Numbered from the stretch's first letter, positions 48,808 to 60,524 are shown. The stretch: DNA of 64,000 nt from Adiantum capillus-veneris (GCA_014529385.2 CM043959.1:6572966-6636965), one strand, 5' to 3'. Made by a program: numbers and translations. Notes: generated by a model not told the origin, from the letters alone.

Positions 48808-50216
48808 CACTAGTTTGGTACCAAAACATGACATTTTAAAATAAGACACTTTAAGTGTCCTTTTTTAGCAAATTTAAATTAAATGCTACTTGCATTAGAC
48901 GGTTTATTTAAGAAACCCTCTTGAGATGCTTAAATATGTTAGCTAGAGGGTCTTTTAAAAATATAGCTTTACATTTTAGAATCTATCATGATCAAGAACT
49001 ATACTCATCAAGTTGACCCTCGTAAGACTGCGATTGATGCTTTGAAAAAATCGCCTTTATAAGCTCAAGAAAACATGAAGCAACCTTGTAGAAAATTTTA
49101 GGTGACTCTTTCACAATTCTGCTATAGATAATTGAAAGTTTCATGTGCAAAAAAAATGACTTTGGAGTATATAAAATAATGGAAAGTTTCATGTGTTTGA
49201 TATGGTCATTTCAAGCATATTGTTGTATATTTGTGAGTTTTAGAAAGTGATACATTGCTTGCTCTTTCCATTGAGTACTCAAGGTGGCAAGTAGAAGGAC
49301 TTTGGTATGCAACAATTATTGGATTATTTTAAATATTCAAAACTGCATAAGAGAAAACTTCATATTTTCATTCTTGAGACATAAGCATTCAAAACCTCAA
49401 ATAATATCAAACTTTCCATGTAGATCAACTAAGTGTATCAAAGTACGTGATACATGCACAATTGGGGTGCCTAAAACCTTGGTTTCAATGTTATTATGGA
49501 GAACTCAAGATTTTCAAGAATTTTTGCATGATAAAGAATTCAAGATAGAGTTCAAGCAACGAGATTTAATTGAGTTAGGGAGCCCAAAAAATACGTAGTT
49601 TATTGGTTTAAACATATAAAGTAATTTTTAATTGAGATTTAATTTAATTTAATTTAATCTCGTTGAGATTTCAACGAGATTTAATTGAGTTAGGGAGCCC
49701 AAAAAATACGCAGTTTATTGGTTTAAACATATAAAGTCATTTCTAGTTGTCCAATTGCACTAGAATAGTACCAATTTCATCAGGGGACCTTTGGAAGACC
49801 AAAATTATGCTCTTATTTAACACGTGCTCAAGTATGAAATTATTTCTATAGCTTTCATGTGACTTGAAAACTTATCTTTGAAGTGGATTCCATTGTTTTA
49901 TAACACTAATGCTAACACTTGGCTTTTATAAACATAAAAAAGGCCATCTCTACAAAAAGATATAATAATTTTATGATTTTTTTGCCAAACTTTTACTAAA
50001 TTTTATGTCTTAGAACCTACCAGAATTCTCTCCATACAGATTGTATTTTGATATGGAGAAAAATACAGTGTTTTCTTTCCCTCATAACCAATCTATGGTA
50101 GAAGCAAAGTGTAAAAAACTTTTTTCTAGCTTGACAAATAAATTGCCAAAACTTGGTAGAAAAACAGGACACTGTAGTGTCTTAGGACACTTAAGTGTCC
50201 AATTAAAAAACTAGTG
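48808..50216. mobile_element. Non-autonomous DNA transposon (TTAA-flanked, CACTAG ends)
   Basis: A 1,409-bp insertion. Its terminal inverted repeats start CACTAGTTT. It is flanked on both sides by TTAA (48804-48807, 50217-50220). Subterminal motifs of the type GACACTTTAAGTGTCC and GGACACTTAAGTGTCC occur near both ends. It contains no transposase. The CACTA start suggests an En/Spm-like element, but that superfamily makes 3-bp duplications and the flanks do not fit one. A TA-duplicating element with ends ACACTAG is the alternative. It splits the Tat-like pol between its two RNase H domains. Insert plus one TTAA copy is 1,413 bp, a multiple of three, and the frame is the same on both sides. Confidence 0.7.
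49560..49745 (+). repeat. Direct repeat with inverted centre inside the DNA transposon
   Basis: A roughly 70-bp phrase (GAGATTTAATTGAGTTAGGG to ATATAAAGT) occurs at about 49560-49622 and again at about 49676-49738. Between the copies lie TTTAA repeats and a short palindrome, TCTCGTTGA...TCAACGAGA (about 49657-49678). Confidence 0.8.
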
Positions 50217-50220
50217 TTAA

Positions 50221-50912
50221 TCTCCTTCTCATGTACCCTATAAGTGAGAATCCCTGCCAATTGTGCGCGCACACTATCTTCTACCTTGAAAGAGTATTGG
50301 AACTCTTGCAACTCCACAATCCACTTTGAGATCCTAGTACTAAGATTTATTTGAGATGACACCCAAGGGAACAAATTTTCTGCAGTGAGAATTACAAAAG
50401 GTTTTGGTAGCAAGTAGGATCTAAACTTCCTCACCACAAACATGAGAGAAAGCATCATGAGTTCTGACTCCGTGTAGCCTCTCTTCAAAACATTCATGAC
50501 CCTACTAACAAAGTAGATGAGTCGCATCATGGTACTGTGGGTATTTTGTTGTAATAAAACTGCACCAATTGTTTCCTTCCCAGCACTAAGAGCTAACAAA
50601 GAATGTGTACTCCCAATAAGGAGGCATGAGTGTTGGTAGCTCTGACAAAATGACTTTAATGTTACAAAAGTACTCAACAGACCATGCAAATTCTACTTGT
50701 TGTGTCAACTTTTGCAAAGGGTGAAGTAACTCTGAGGCTAAGTGAATGAAGCGTGACATATACTTCACCTTTTGAATGAATAAGATGACCTCCTTAAGAC
50801 TCTTGGGTGATGGTAACTCAATAATAGCCTTTGCCTTTGAAGGATCCACTTCAATGCCTTTGTAAGAAACTTTGTGACCAAGCAAGATCACTTCATCCTC
50901 ATCGTGTGGCAC
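50221..50912 (-). pseudogene. RT connection and degenerate first RNase H
   Basis: Two frames. 50586-50912 carries the RT thumb/connection (ILLGHKVSYKGIEVDPSKAKAI). 50221-50689 carries a gypsy RNase H whose catalytic positions look lost: ALSAGKETIG stands where D-A-S is expected and LTAEN where T-D-H is expected, while the glutamate motif (YTESELMML) survives. Loss of the original RNase H active site together with a second RNase H is known in the Tat lineage. Confidence 0.75.
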
Positions 50913-51532
50913 TTGTTGGGGTTGAGTTGACCTCCCATGTCATAGAGCTTCTGCAATCCTTCTTCTACCCTCTGTAGATGCAATGATTTTAAGCTATACA
51001 TGCAAAAATCATCAATAAAAATCCTAATGGACTTTCCAAAGAATGCTTGAAACACCATGTTCATAAAGCGTTGGAAAGTTGTAGGAGCATTTGTTAGGCC
51101 AAATGGCATGACTCTGAAAGCATAACAACCCCATGGAGTGATGAAGGTTGTTTTCAATTGATCCTCTAATGCGTTACCTATTTGAAAGTAGCCCGAGTAG
51201 CCATCACACACAATGTACTTCTCATCACCAGCTACCTCATTTAGTATCTCATCCTGAAATGGGAGGGGAAAGTGATCTCTTTTTGTTGCCTCATTCAGTG
51301 GACGATAATCCACACACACCCTCCACTTGCCATTTTTCTTGGGAGTGAGAGCAACGGGAGAGACCCACTCTGAATTCTCCATTGGAGAAATGAAACCTGC
51401 TGCTGCTAGAAGCTTTCTTACCTCCTTGAGTAAAGCCTGCTCCTTGATGACTCTTAGCCTTCGTAGCTTTTGAGCCTTAGGTGTGGCCTCTAGCTTTAGC
51501 TCGATCTTATGTTGAACATCATTAGAGCTCAA
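50888..51532 (-). pseudogene. Reverse transcriptase (Tat-like gypsy)
   Basis: An open frame of 214 codons with [65 protein letters not shown] and the catalytic FIDD. All standard RT blocks up to the palm are intact. The frame ends where the C-terminal part continues in another frame from 50912. Upstream, the frame to 51690 shows coding-like sequence but no protease motif. Confidence 0.9.
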
Positions 51533-51690
51533 GATATGATGATGACAAGCACATAAGAGTAGCCTCTATCAATCATACTCTCAAACTCAAAAACTTCAGT
51601 GTCCCTTTCCCATTTACAAGAATGAACTTTATACCTAGGGCTTTTTTGGCCAATGGCCGACTTTACAAGGCTCAGACTCAAGTAAAGACT

Positions 51691-51972
51691 TTACAGCTCA
51701 GATTTTGCATAGACAGACTCAAAAAATATCTGATTAAAATCAAACGTTCTCTTATAATTACAACTATTTTTGGAAAAATAATGGTGGACATTCATTTTAG
51801 TACCATCAACTTCGCGAAATCTCCCAATAAAGATGTTTGCGGGTATTTTGGCCATCTCTTTCTCAGAGATGTGGGCTTTCCCATTTGAAGAGATTTCCAC
51901 CACATGGTTGAGAGGAGCTTCCCATTGCTTTCTTGGTTGTCTCTGTGAGGCATTCTGTCGTAAAAAAATCAT
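51691..51972 (-). pseudogene. Short ORF related to 57880-58128
   Basis: About 93 codons. The stretch ANIFIGRFREVDG resembles TTVFTGRFKSEEG in the ORF at 57880-58128, at a similar distance from the start. This suggests both are N-terminal parts of the same retroelement ORF. The remainder is basic (HHYFSKNSCNYKRTF). No known domain was recognised. Confidence 0.35.
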
Positions 51973-53639
51973 GTAATTAGCTCTAGAATTTGGTTAAAGG
52001 TTATCGATAAAGTTGAAAAATGCAAACTTGACCATAAAATGAAAAATGAGCATAACTTGATTAAAAGAATTCCAAACTTAACCAAACTTCACTAGTGCAT
52101 CTAGGCCAACTACATGCACTAGGTCATGTGGTTACATGACAATTTTGGCTCAGGGGATCATGGATTGCAATCCATGTTTGAACACATTTTTGAATTTTGA
52201 TACCATCTAGTAAAGCTGCTTTTGGGGTGCCATGGTTCACTTCTTTTTGAGTTTGGATCACTGGTTGGAAATTCATGCCATTTTTTGGAAATTTTCTCAG
52301 ACTTACAAAATTTTGGCATTTTGGAAAGGGTTTTGGAGTTAAAATGACTTGAAACTCTAGGATTAGGTCATCTTTTGCATTTGTGACTTGAGGGTATGAT
52401 TTTTTCTTGGAAAACTTCCAGAAGGTCATGGATCGCAATCCATGTTTAACAACCATTTGGAGCGAAATTTGGGGTACCTGTTCCTATAGTATATCCTAAC
52501 ACACTAGTGGAGTCGTCTTCAAATTTGGACAAGTTTCTCTTAAGTTTTCCCAGTTTCCCAAGTTATGGCCCAATTTTGTCTGCCTTTGCCATATTTGGTT
52601 TTGGTTGGCAATTTTGATCCTTGATGGTGATCAATCTATTTTACATTTAGCTCTTTTGATGATTTGGGATTGGAGAAGCACCCAATTCCTAATTGTCTAC
52701 TGAATTCCATCCCAGTTGGAGCTTGTTTGGACCATCCAGACCCTCTGGCAAGTTTGATTCATTTCTCAAGTACTTTTTCTTCCATTCCCATACTTTAAAC
52801 TTACCAACTTTGTTTGGCATCAAAACATTGCCCAAGATCATAATTCTGCCATAGACACTCTGAAACTACTAAACTTAACAATTGAAGCACTTTGCACTTG
52901 ATTATGATAAAATCTAGTTGTGGGGGTCATGGATCGCAATCCATGTTCAACACCCAAATTTGACAAAACTTTATGAGTAGTCTTCTGATATGTTTGCAAC
53001 CCGTTGATGCCCTTTTTTTCCAATTTTGGAACAATTTTTCTAGCTGTTGGTCAAAATGACCATTTGATGATTGAAATTCTGACTTCACTTGGTTTTTTGG
53101 TGCTGTCAATTTCTCCCCAAAAATTTTCAAGGCACGTTTCCCAAGGCATGGACAAACTCTTTGCATTGAAATTTTCCTATTTTGTCATGTTGGGGGTGAT
53201 GGATCGAGATCCATTTCCAGCAACATTTCAAATCTTTGATTGTTGCAGTGTTTAGGCGCATTCAATAGTAGACTTTGTCACCACTTACCTTTGCAAAATG
53301 AGGTGGGGGGTCATGGATCACGATCCATGGTCCACTCCATCGGGAAACTTGACCTGCATGGACAGATTTTGTAGTGAAAATGGAGCATTTCCATGTTCTC
53401 ATAATTGCATTTGAACTTAGTTTGCCCACCCCAAAGTGCTCTGACAATTTCCACAGATCTCGACTTTTTTTTGATTGATTGTGTTTCTTGTGCACTTGTT
53501 TGGTGTTTTTGACAATTTGTAGGTATTCTAAAGCTGAAGAGGTTGATACTTGTCCAATCTGGTGAAGTATGGGTGTTCGGGGTGACTGTAGCAAGCAAAA
53601 CTGATGTGGGAAGCTCTAGGTCTCCAAAAACTCTATAGC
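51973..53639 (-). other. Non-coding element region with periodic palindromes
   Basis: No supported gene. Five near-palindromes of the type CATGGATCGCAATCCATG occur at 52159-52176, 52428-52445, 52928-52945, 53198-53215 (degenerate) and 53312-53329. Spacings are 269, 500, 270 and 114 bp. Sequence between them is only weakly similar. On the minus strand this lies between an LTR-like segment and pol. Confidence 0.7.
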
Positions 53640-54200
53640 TCTCCCTTGACTGACTGAATGCAAATGAGAGCTAACCTGCCCCATTTTGACTATATGTTCC
53701 CGACTATGGGACGGGTGTCTAACCTCACTCCTATCTTATTGCAGATGTAGCGAGAACCACGATTAAATTGTCAATCATTTGGACAAAGCTGACTCGACTA
53801 GTGCATAGAGGCTACAAAAGGTTGTCAATCTCTTGGAAAACAACAAACAACTCGCATCTAACACAAGCTACACTCAACTCACTGAAATCACCAAAAGCCA
53901 ATCGCTCATCGACAAACAAATCACATTCGTTACAGCATCAAATGACATCCAAATGTAACGAAACTTCTAGGACATGTTTATAACACCTAAGAGCACATGC
54001 TTATGCTCTCAAATCCCACTTTAGGTGAAGTGCAAAAATCGCAATTATTAACAACAGTGGATTTTTGACCTAGTCATTTTTGACCCAAAATGCATCTAAA
54101 TGCTTAGCAATGATGCCCCAACACCCCACCTATGCTTAGTTTTTGATTTTAAAGTGTAAATTCCTACTTATGATGAAATTAGGCCACGGGTCTGCGACGC
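53640..54200 (-). repeat. LTR-like segment (minus orientation)
   Basis: Reverse-complement homologue of 42150-42573. On the minus strand it contains CATAGGTGGGG, TGTTGGGGCATCATTGCTAA, TGCACTAGTCGAGTCAGCT and CAATAAGATAGG. A possible primer-type TGG lies near 53633. The boundaries are uncertain. It carries a degenerate AATCGCAATTATT motif near 54036-54051, recalling the palindromes at 58.3-58.9 kb. Confidence 0.5.
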
Positions 54201-54675
54201 CAAAAGCTACAAAATACCGTGAAATGCTTACGTCAATGCATAGAGCTCTTACCTGCGGTTGCAATGCAATAGATGCGACTACAATGTGACAATCGGAAAG
54301 GGAGTAGAAAGCGCAAGAAGGAGAGAAGTGAGCGCCGATAGCTCACGCTGTGTATTTCATTATCCAAAACCTTAATATTAACTTACAAAAATTGGTTTTT
54401 ATACCTTAGCCAAGGTATTTTGGTCAAAACTAATAATCTGGGAGCTCTAACTAAAGACAGGTTGATACAATCTGGAAGCTTGTAGCCCTGGCTCATCAAT
54501 TATAAAGTTTATCCAAAAAATAGGAGTTACAATATTCTCGATTTATCAAAATAATTAATGTTTTTACAAAGAGAGCTCCTAAAATTGGTATTTGGGTTAG
54601 CCTGTTGCAAAATTTCTCCCCTCCTTGCCTGTGTCATCCCTTGACACAGCTTTATGGATTGAAATAATCTTCGAG
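54201..54675. other. Spacer, no gene seen
   Basis: Between the LTR-like segment and the broken ORF block. Nothing was recognised. Confidence 0.4.
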
Positions 54676-57600
54676 TTAACGGCTGGCGAGGCTGTCTTTA
54701 TGTGCATGTAAAGCTTTCTCAAATGTGATCTTTCTTTCTTTGTCTGGAACTTGCAAAAATTGCGTAGAGACTCTGTTCTTGAGCTCGATGGTTGAGTAAC
54801 CTACAAATCTGAAAGTTAGGTTACTGATCACTAGGCCAAAAATCTTCATTCGCCAAGTGGAAAACCTTGTATAGAACGCTTCGTCAAACGCCAACATATT
54901 ATGAGATGGCAAGAACATGTAGCGGGCGTAGAAGCCATAAAGGACTTTTTGGAAGGTTGGTCACTTAGGTCGTGGCATAGACCTTTATTTCCCTCGAGGG
55001 AGGACATCCACGGTGCTTCTGCTTGCTCTGGCTTGTGAAAGGCTTCAATGCATGTGAGCAGCATTCGGCAAATTTTGTAGAGCATAGCACATGAGAGATC
55101 AAGGAGACTTTTGAAGAATGCCATGGCGCCCGTTAGGGTTTTCACCATGTATTCCTCTGTCGACGTTCCCTTTTTTGGAGCTGGCAATCTCGGATAATTC
55201 AGCCATGTAGGCCGCTTCTTTGTCATTGCCTCATGTGATTGCCACGTCCTTACTTTTGGTACATGACAAAAAGCTGGGTCTTTTTGAAGTGCTGCATGTG
55301 CTCTTGTATCTGAGATTCTTGTTCAGCCAGATTTTTCTCCACTTGGGGTGAACTTCATCTGCACCTTCTGCTTGCATATCTTTATATAGTTGTTCCTTAA
55401 CCTGTATAGCAGCTGTACCTTGATCAAGGGATATGGCAGTGATTGTTGATGCCATTGTGCATTGATTTGGTTGGGAGTGAGTTGAGTAACATTGAATGAA
55501 TGGAGAACTCTCAACTCCCAATCCATCACTCCTTTCCATTGCTCATCTGCCTCCTGAGAAACCTGCTCCTTAAGTGTGTCTTCTTCAGCTTTTGACAGCT
55601 GGACCATTGGCACTTGATTGGCATCTGTTATTGGTACTTGAAAGTATTCCTCTCCACCTAGCCCTTTTGACGGTGTTGTTTCCATCTCAATGAAAGAGAC
55701 TGAGGGAATTTCAATGTGTGGTTGTTCTGATGTACCTGCTTCTTCCTGATCTCTTTCTGTCCATCTCGCAGCAAGTGATTAACTCTCTTGAGCTCTGTTA
55801 TCTCCTTCAGTATCTCTTCTTATCTTTGTACCCGCATTAATGCAAGGTCTCTTTGTTGTGATTGCTCTAGCTTTAGCTCTAGCTCGAGATCTTCATTCTT
55901 CTTTTCTAGTGCTTTATACACTTCGTCTGTACCTTTGATCGAGGCAACTGCGGGATTTTTCTTATTTGTCGCAAGAAGGTTGCCTGATCGTTGATCCTTT
56001 GCTCTAAATATTGTAGTGAAGCATTTGCCATGTCGAGCTGCACTTGGATCTTTTGAACTGACAGAGTTGTAGTTAAGATTTCGTTGGTAACCTCTGTCAG
56101 TTGTTCGTCTTTGGTCTTACATGCATCTGTTAACTTCGTGAGAAGTTCACTTAGCTCTTCTATTTCTTTTGTTGCTTCTCTTTGGCCAGCTAATGTTGTT
56201 CAGCTTTAGCTTTCAACTCTTGGATTTGTCTCTGCAGATTAGTGATGAAAATCATCCTGTCCTCTAGTTCTCCTTGCAGAGCATCTATCACCATCTCCAA
56301 CTCTCTAGCCTTAGCACTGCGGCTAAGTGCTGCTGATTTCATTTTCTATGTCATTTCCTGCATTTGCTTGGCATATTTATTTACTTGGAGAATTACTTCA
56401 TCATTTTTCTGCGAGACTTCTTGTTCTGTGAGCTGCCTAGATGTTTCAACAGTCTCTTGTGGCTCCTTGGGTGGGGCTGTGTTTACTTCGGCTGCTTTGT
56501 CTCCTTGAGGCTATGTGGATGACTCGGTTGTTTCCTGCTGGGTGGTGGTAGATTTGGTGGCCTTTTCTTGTGCCTTAGGTTGCTCAAAACTGGCAGTCTC
56601 TTGTGGTTCACGACTTGCTGCCCTTTCCAATTCTGGCTCTTTTGCTTTGGCTTGCTCAGATGTTCAAATTCTGCTGCTTCTTGCGGTTCAGGCTCCTTTT
56701 CCTTGGTTTGCTCCCCCTCAGTGGGTCTAAGTGTTGGTGAAGGTGGAGGGCTTGGCATGGGGTGGCCTTGTTGTTCTGTAGCAGGTGAAGATGGTATGGG
56801 AGACATCTCACTCTGTTCGTGCTGGGCTTCACTTTGTTGGGTCACTTTAGCTTGTCTCTGCTGCTCCGCCGCATCTTCCCTTTCTTTTCTTTCTGCTTCT
56901 TGAGCTTCTCTTTGCTTTAGGGCTTCTGCTTCCTGGTACATGTGTTCAAGAGAATCCTTGGGATCTTCTGGTTCTCTCCTGGCAGGATTCTTGGTTCGAG
57001 GGTGTTTTATATCTCTTGGAACCCACCGTGCTGGGTCCTCACTTGCAGCTTGGCGGCTTCTTTTGTAGATCTCTTTTTCCCTTTCAAACCTTGCCTTCTT
57101 TTGCTGAGGTTCTTCCTGATGTGCAGCCACTGCTTTTCTTTTCATCTCTTCAATCCGAGCTCTTCTTTCCTCGTTGTCTGAGCTTTTGCTTCTAGATGCT
57201 TCGTGTGAGCTTTCAACAGAGTCTTCATCGGATTTGTCAACTCCTTTTGTGGACCTTGTGGCCCGAGGGGATGGCTGTGCTGACACTATCCATGTGTTTT
57301 GATCTGGGGTAGGTGGTAATTTTTTTGGCATGCCGATAGCATGGTATGCTATTCTTGTAAGTACCTCAGGTGCTCCTAGATAGGTTATCTTGCCCTCTTT
57401 CTTGGTACCCTTCAACATGGATAACACATACTGGGCATGATCGATGGGTTGCCTGGTTGTTGACTTTAACACTTGTGTGAATGTAGTCGCAAGTGCATGA
57501 TTGGGTGTTGTGTACCTTGGAGGTCTTTTAGCTAGAAAATACAAGTGTTGGTGATATAACAGTGCTGGCTCTTCCACTTGCTTCTGGATGAGGTCAGCAA

Positions 57601-58128
57601 ATGTTACTGCAGCAGTCTGTTTGGTGAAAGTGCCTACTGTTTTCTATCTCTAGCCCTCATGGTCATCCCTTCTGTCGGCAATTTCAGAGTCTCGGCCACT
57701 ATTTGTTTCGTAATTACCACTTCTACCTTTTGTCCTTGCTAGTCAGTAATCTGGGATGTTCTATCTTCTTTTATTGTAGACAAAAGCTCATAGGCTTTCT
57801 AAAAATCTACACCACATGGCTCTTGGATGTAGAATGAGTCCAAGCCTTCTGTTAGCTTCTTTCGTTTTGGGCTTTGCCGCTACATCATAGACCTCTTTTG
57901 TAGAAGCTGTAGTTCTACCTGATGTCCTTCTTCACTTTTAAATCTGCCTGTGAAAACTGTTGTGTTGTTCTCCTCAAGCTGTTCTTTGGACAGATATGTT
58001 GCCTTGGCAGTTTGTACTGAACTGGGGTCCAGTTGGTATGGTGGCATCTCTTGCAACTTCTCTTTTTGAGTGACCCTCTTGTTGGCCTTTTTCACAGCTT
58101 GCATGGCTCGTGTTGAATAGAGTGCCAA
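54676..58128 (-). pseudogene. Broken retroelement ORF block with coiled-coil protein
   Basis: A series of minus-strand frames in shifting phase. 57880-58128 is an N-terminal part with VFTGRFKSEEG. 56483-57577 is the longest at 364 codons. It begins with a compact domain (HALATTFTQVL to ARIAYHAIG-like), followed by a long charged, glutamine- and glutamate-rich stretch with coiled-coil character and a proline-rich end. 55323-55685, 55231-55539, 54846-55226 and 54676-54918 are further fragments. The first domain followed by a charged tail recalls accessory plant-transposon proteins found in Athila/Tat-like elements. That is an impression, not a motif match. Several frameshifts exclude a functional product. 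Confidence 0.4.
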
Positions 58129-60524
58129 AGTTAGAAAATTTGGCAGATCTCACTCTGAAATCTCCTTCAATCTGAATTGCTGACAAATTGAGTCCAATTT
58201 GCTTCAAATCAATTTTTGAACATGCATAGATGCATAAAAACATGTAAAGATCAAAATCATAAAGTCCAAGCAAAAATTTGCAACAAAAGTAAATAATCAC
58301 GATTATTTACAGCTGATGAATTTATTTAACTTTTTGCAATTTTGACATCATAGGCTCGAAATATATATCAATTAGATACTTTGAGTGAATTGTGGGCTCA
58401 TTTGAGTGTACAAGGTGAGAATGGTGCTAGATTTAGGCCTTCCGTCTTTAAAACAGTAGATATAAAGGAATTTTGAGATTTTGAGCTCCAAATTTGTTCA
58501 AACTTGGTCAGTGGGCTTATGACATTATGTGCTTTGGTCCCATGAAGGCAAAGTTGCAATTTCCCTCTACCTCGGCAAAAAAGTAAATAATCGCGATTAT
58601 TAACTTTTTCATAAAAAATAAACATTTTTTGGTGCAATTTGGTTGCAAGCATGATGTAGATCCTGTGTATGTGATATGAGGTGATTTGGATTGGAAAATG
58701 TGACTGATAACTCGGAAATTGATTTGAAGGGACTTCTTTGCGTTTTCTGGCATTTTTCCAAGTTATCATTGTTATTTTGGCTCATACTTGAAATGTGGTA
58801 TGTAATAAGTGTGTACAAGTGATAGGTGAGGTGATGGTACCATTTTCAAGCCAAAATATTGCAAAAGTAAATAATCACGATTATTTACAATAGTCAACTT
58901 TTTTTTGCAAAACTTGAAAATTTTGACCTAAACATATTCTATATACCTAAAACAAGTCTTCAATTGAATTTGGTAAAGTTTTGTGCTGTCGGCATCACTT
59001 TGTGCTTTGTCGACTTTGAAATCACAGATTTTTGTGACTATATGGTCTGTGGAGTTGGTTAGTCACTTTTGAGGCTATGGACTTGTCCGCTACATAGTCC
59101 TAAAGCAAACCATCCATTTTTGGCCCATTTGGAGTCAGTTTGACTTTGCTTGTCAAATTTGACGCTTTGTGGCTTTCGAGCGGTTTTTTGCTTTCTGAGG
59201 ACTTCCCTTGATTGGTTTTATGAAACCAACCATATACGTTGTATATAGACACAATCTATAAGATGTCTATGGAGTCAGAATCCAATTCTGGCATCTACCA
59301 AAAACCTAGCGTTTCTACTTGAGATCCCCCTCGACCCCTGCTAAATGGTTAGCTGTTGATATAGAAGTGTTCTATTATATGGGGGCATGCTATAATTCAA
59401 GTCTCGTCTGATTTGGTTGAGCTGACAGGCCGCTATGGTCAATTTTTGGTCGTAGGTCTTCGTGCACTGCTCGGATTCTAACGTTTTCTCCTGGGGTTTA
59501 GACTAGCTACCGGCCGTACAGAATGGATCATTAAGTATAGGACTTACCTCTCATGTCTCATGTGAGACGGCACTGAAAACAGGCAACTGTGGACTCCAGA
59601 AAATGCGCACGAAGAAGGTCAAAAAGGTCCTCTCCAAAGGCGACAAGTAAAAATGAGGTGATTTTAGACTACCTTAGGTATCTATACTCGGACTTCTCGA
59701 ACCATTTCTCCCCAAATTCCCTTGTTAGTCCTACTAGGCCGTGAAATCTATATTAGACTTAAATTTTTTTGCAATCGGACTCTTGTAGCTCATTCTGCAA
59801 GAATTTTACAAAATTAGGCCTGGTTGCCTAATTTAGGCTTCATGCTTTCATCTCCGATTTGATTGAAATTTTTTGTGCCTATCTGCCTTATCCTTCTGAT
59901 CGTCAGCGTATCTTCATTTTTTCTATGTGAGCTTATCTGCTATTTATTATCAATTTTTGACTTGTTTATTGAAAAAATCTAAGAAAATAACAAAATGCGC
60001 TCAAAAAGCAAAGTGAAAATCCAATAATTAAGAAGATCCATTTGAAGAACATAGCTTTATTTTTTTTTGTTGGATTTCTCCATTTTTAAGTCCCAATATC
60101 AAGAAAAATGATGAAAAATAACGAAAAAAGGCTATTTTTTGATGATTTTCTCACAGCATATACACTGTTTACACTCATCGGGGGTGGGGGGGGAGGGGGG
60201 ACAGGGAGATATTATCAGTTAAATTTTCCTTGTTGATGGTTTATAAGGGCATTATTAGGTAATTTTGCAAAAAATCACACGTTAACATCAAACTTTTTTC
60301 CTCCCTCTTCAAACATTACCCTTAATTACTTAGTTCCCTTCCACCCCTCCTAGATGGTGTACTCCGGGACGACTGTGTGCATGAGTTGAACAATCGTGTC
60401 TATGCATAGCCTTGGTTGGCTCTACCATGCTTTGAAAATCAATGCAATTAAAGCCATTATGATGTGCAAGATTTGGGTCTTGAGTAATTAACTCAAGGGT
60501 TTCTGATGTCGAGGTTTTCTGATG
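58129..60524 (-). other. Non-coding element region with periodic palindromes
   Basis: AT-rich, no supported gene. Palindromes with arms GTAAATAATC and GATTATTTAC lie at 58289-58310, 58583-58604 (slightly altered) and 58867-58888, spaced 294 and 284 bp. A G-rich stretch occurs at 60180-60208. On the minus strand a purine run (GAAGAGGGAGGAAAAAAG, about 60294-60311) could be the polypurine tract of the element above, which would make the sequence below it a long LTR. The LTR ends could not be fixed. Confidence 0.55.

Larger units (their letters stand above)
46875..51972 (-). mobile_element. Tat-like Ty3/gypsy element, broken pol
   Basis: The minus strand reads, in order: a short conserved ORF (51691-51972), RT, the connection and a first RNase H, a second archaeal-type RNase H, integrase, and the integrase C-terminal domain. 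Two RNase H domains ahead of integrase is the hallmark of the Tat lineage of plant gypsy elements. The coding region is interrupted by a DNA-transposon insertion (48808-50216) and by frameshifts. Gag and protease were not found between 51533 and 53640. The outer ends are not fixed; the LTR-like segment at about 53640-54200 may be its 5' LTR. Confidence 0.8.

Noticed and set aside
48804-50220. piggyBac-type element, on the basis of TTAA flanks
   Set aside because: The ends begin CACTAG rather than the CCY-type ends of piggyBac, and no transposase is present. Classification left open.
52159-53329. Regularly spaced palindromes resembling a CRISPR-like array
   Set aside because: Spacing is 114-500 bp, far longer than CRISPR spacers. 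The surrounding genes are plant retrotransposons and no cas gene is present.
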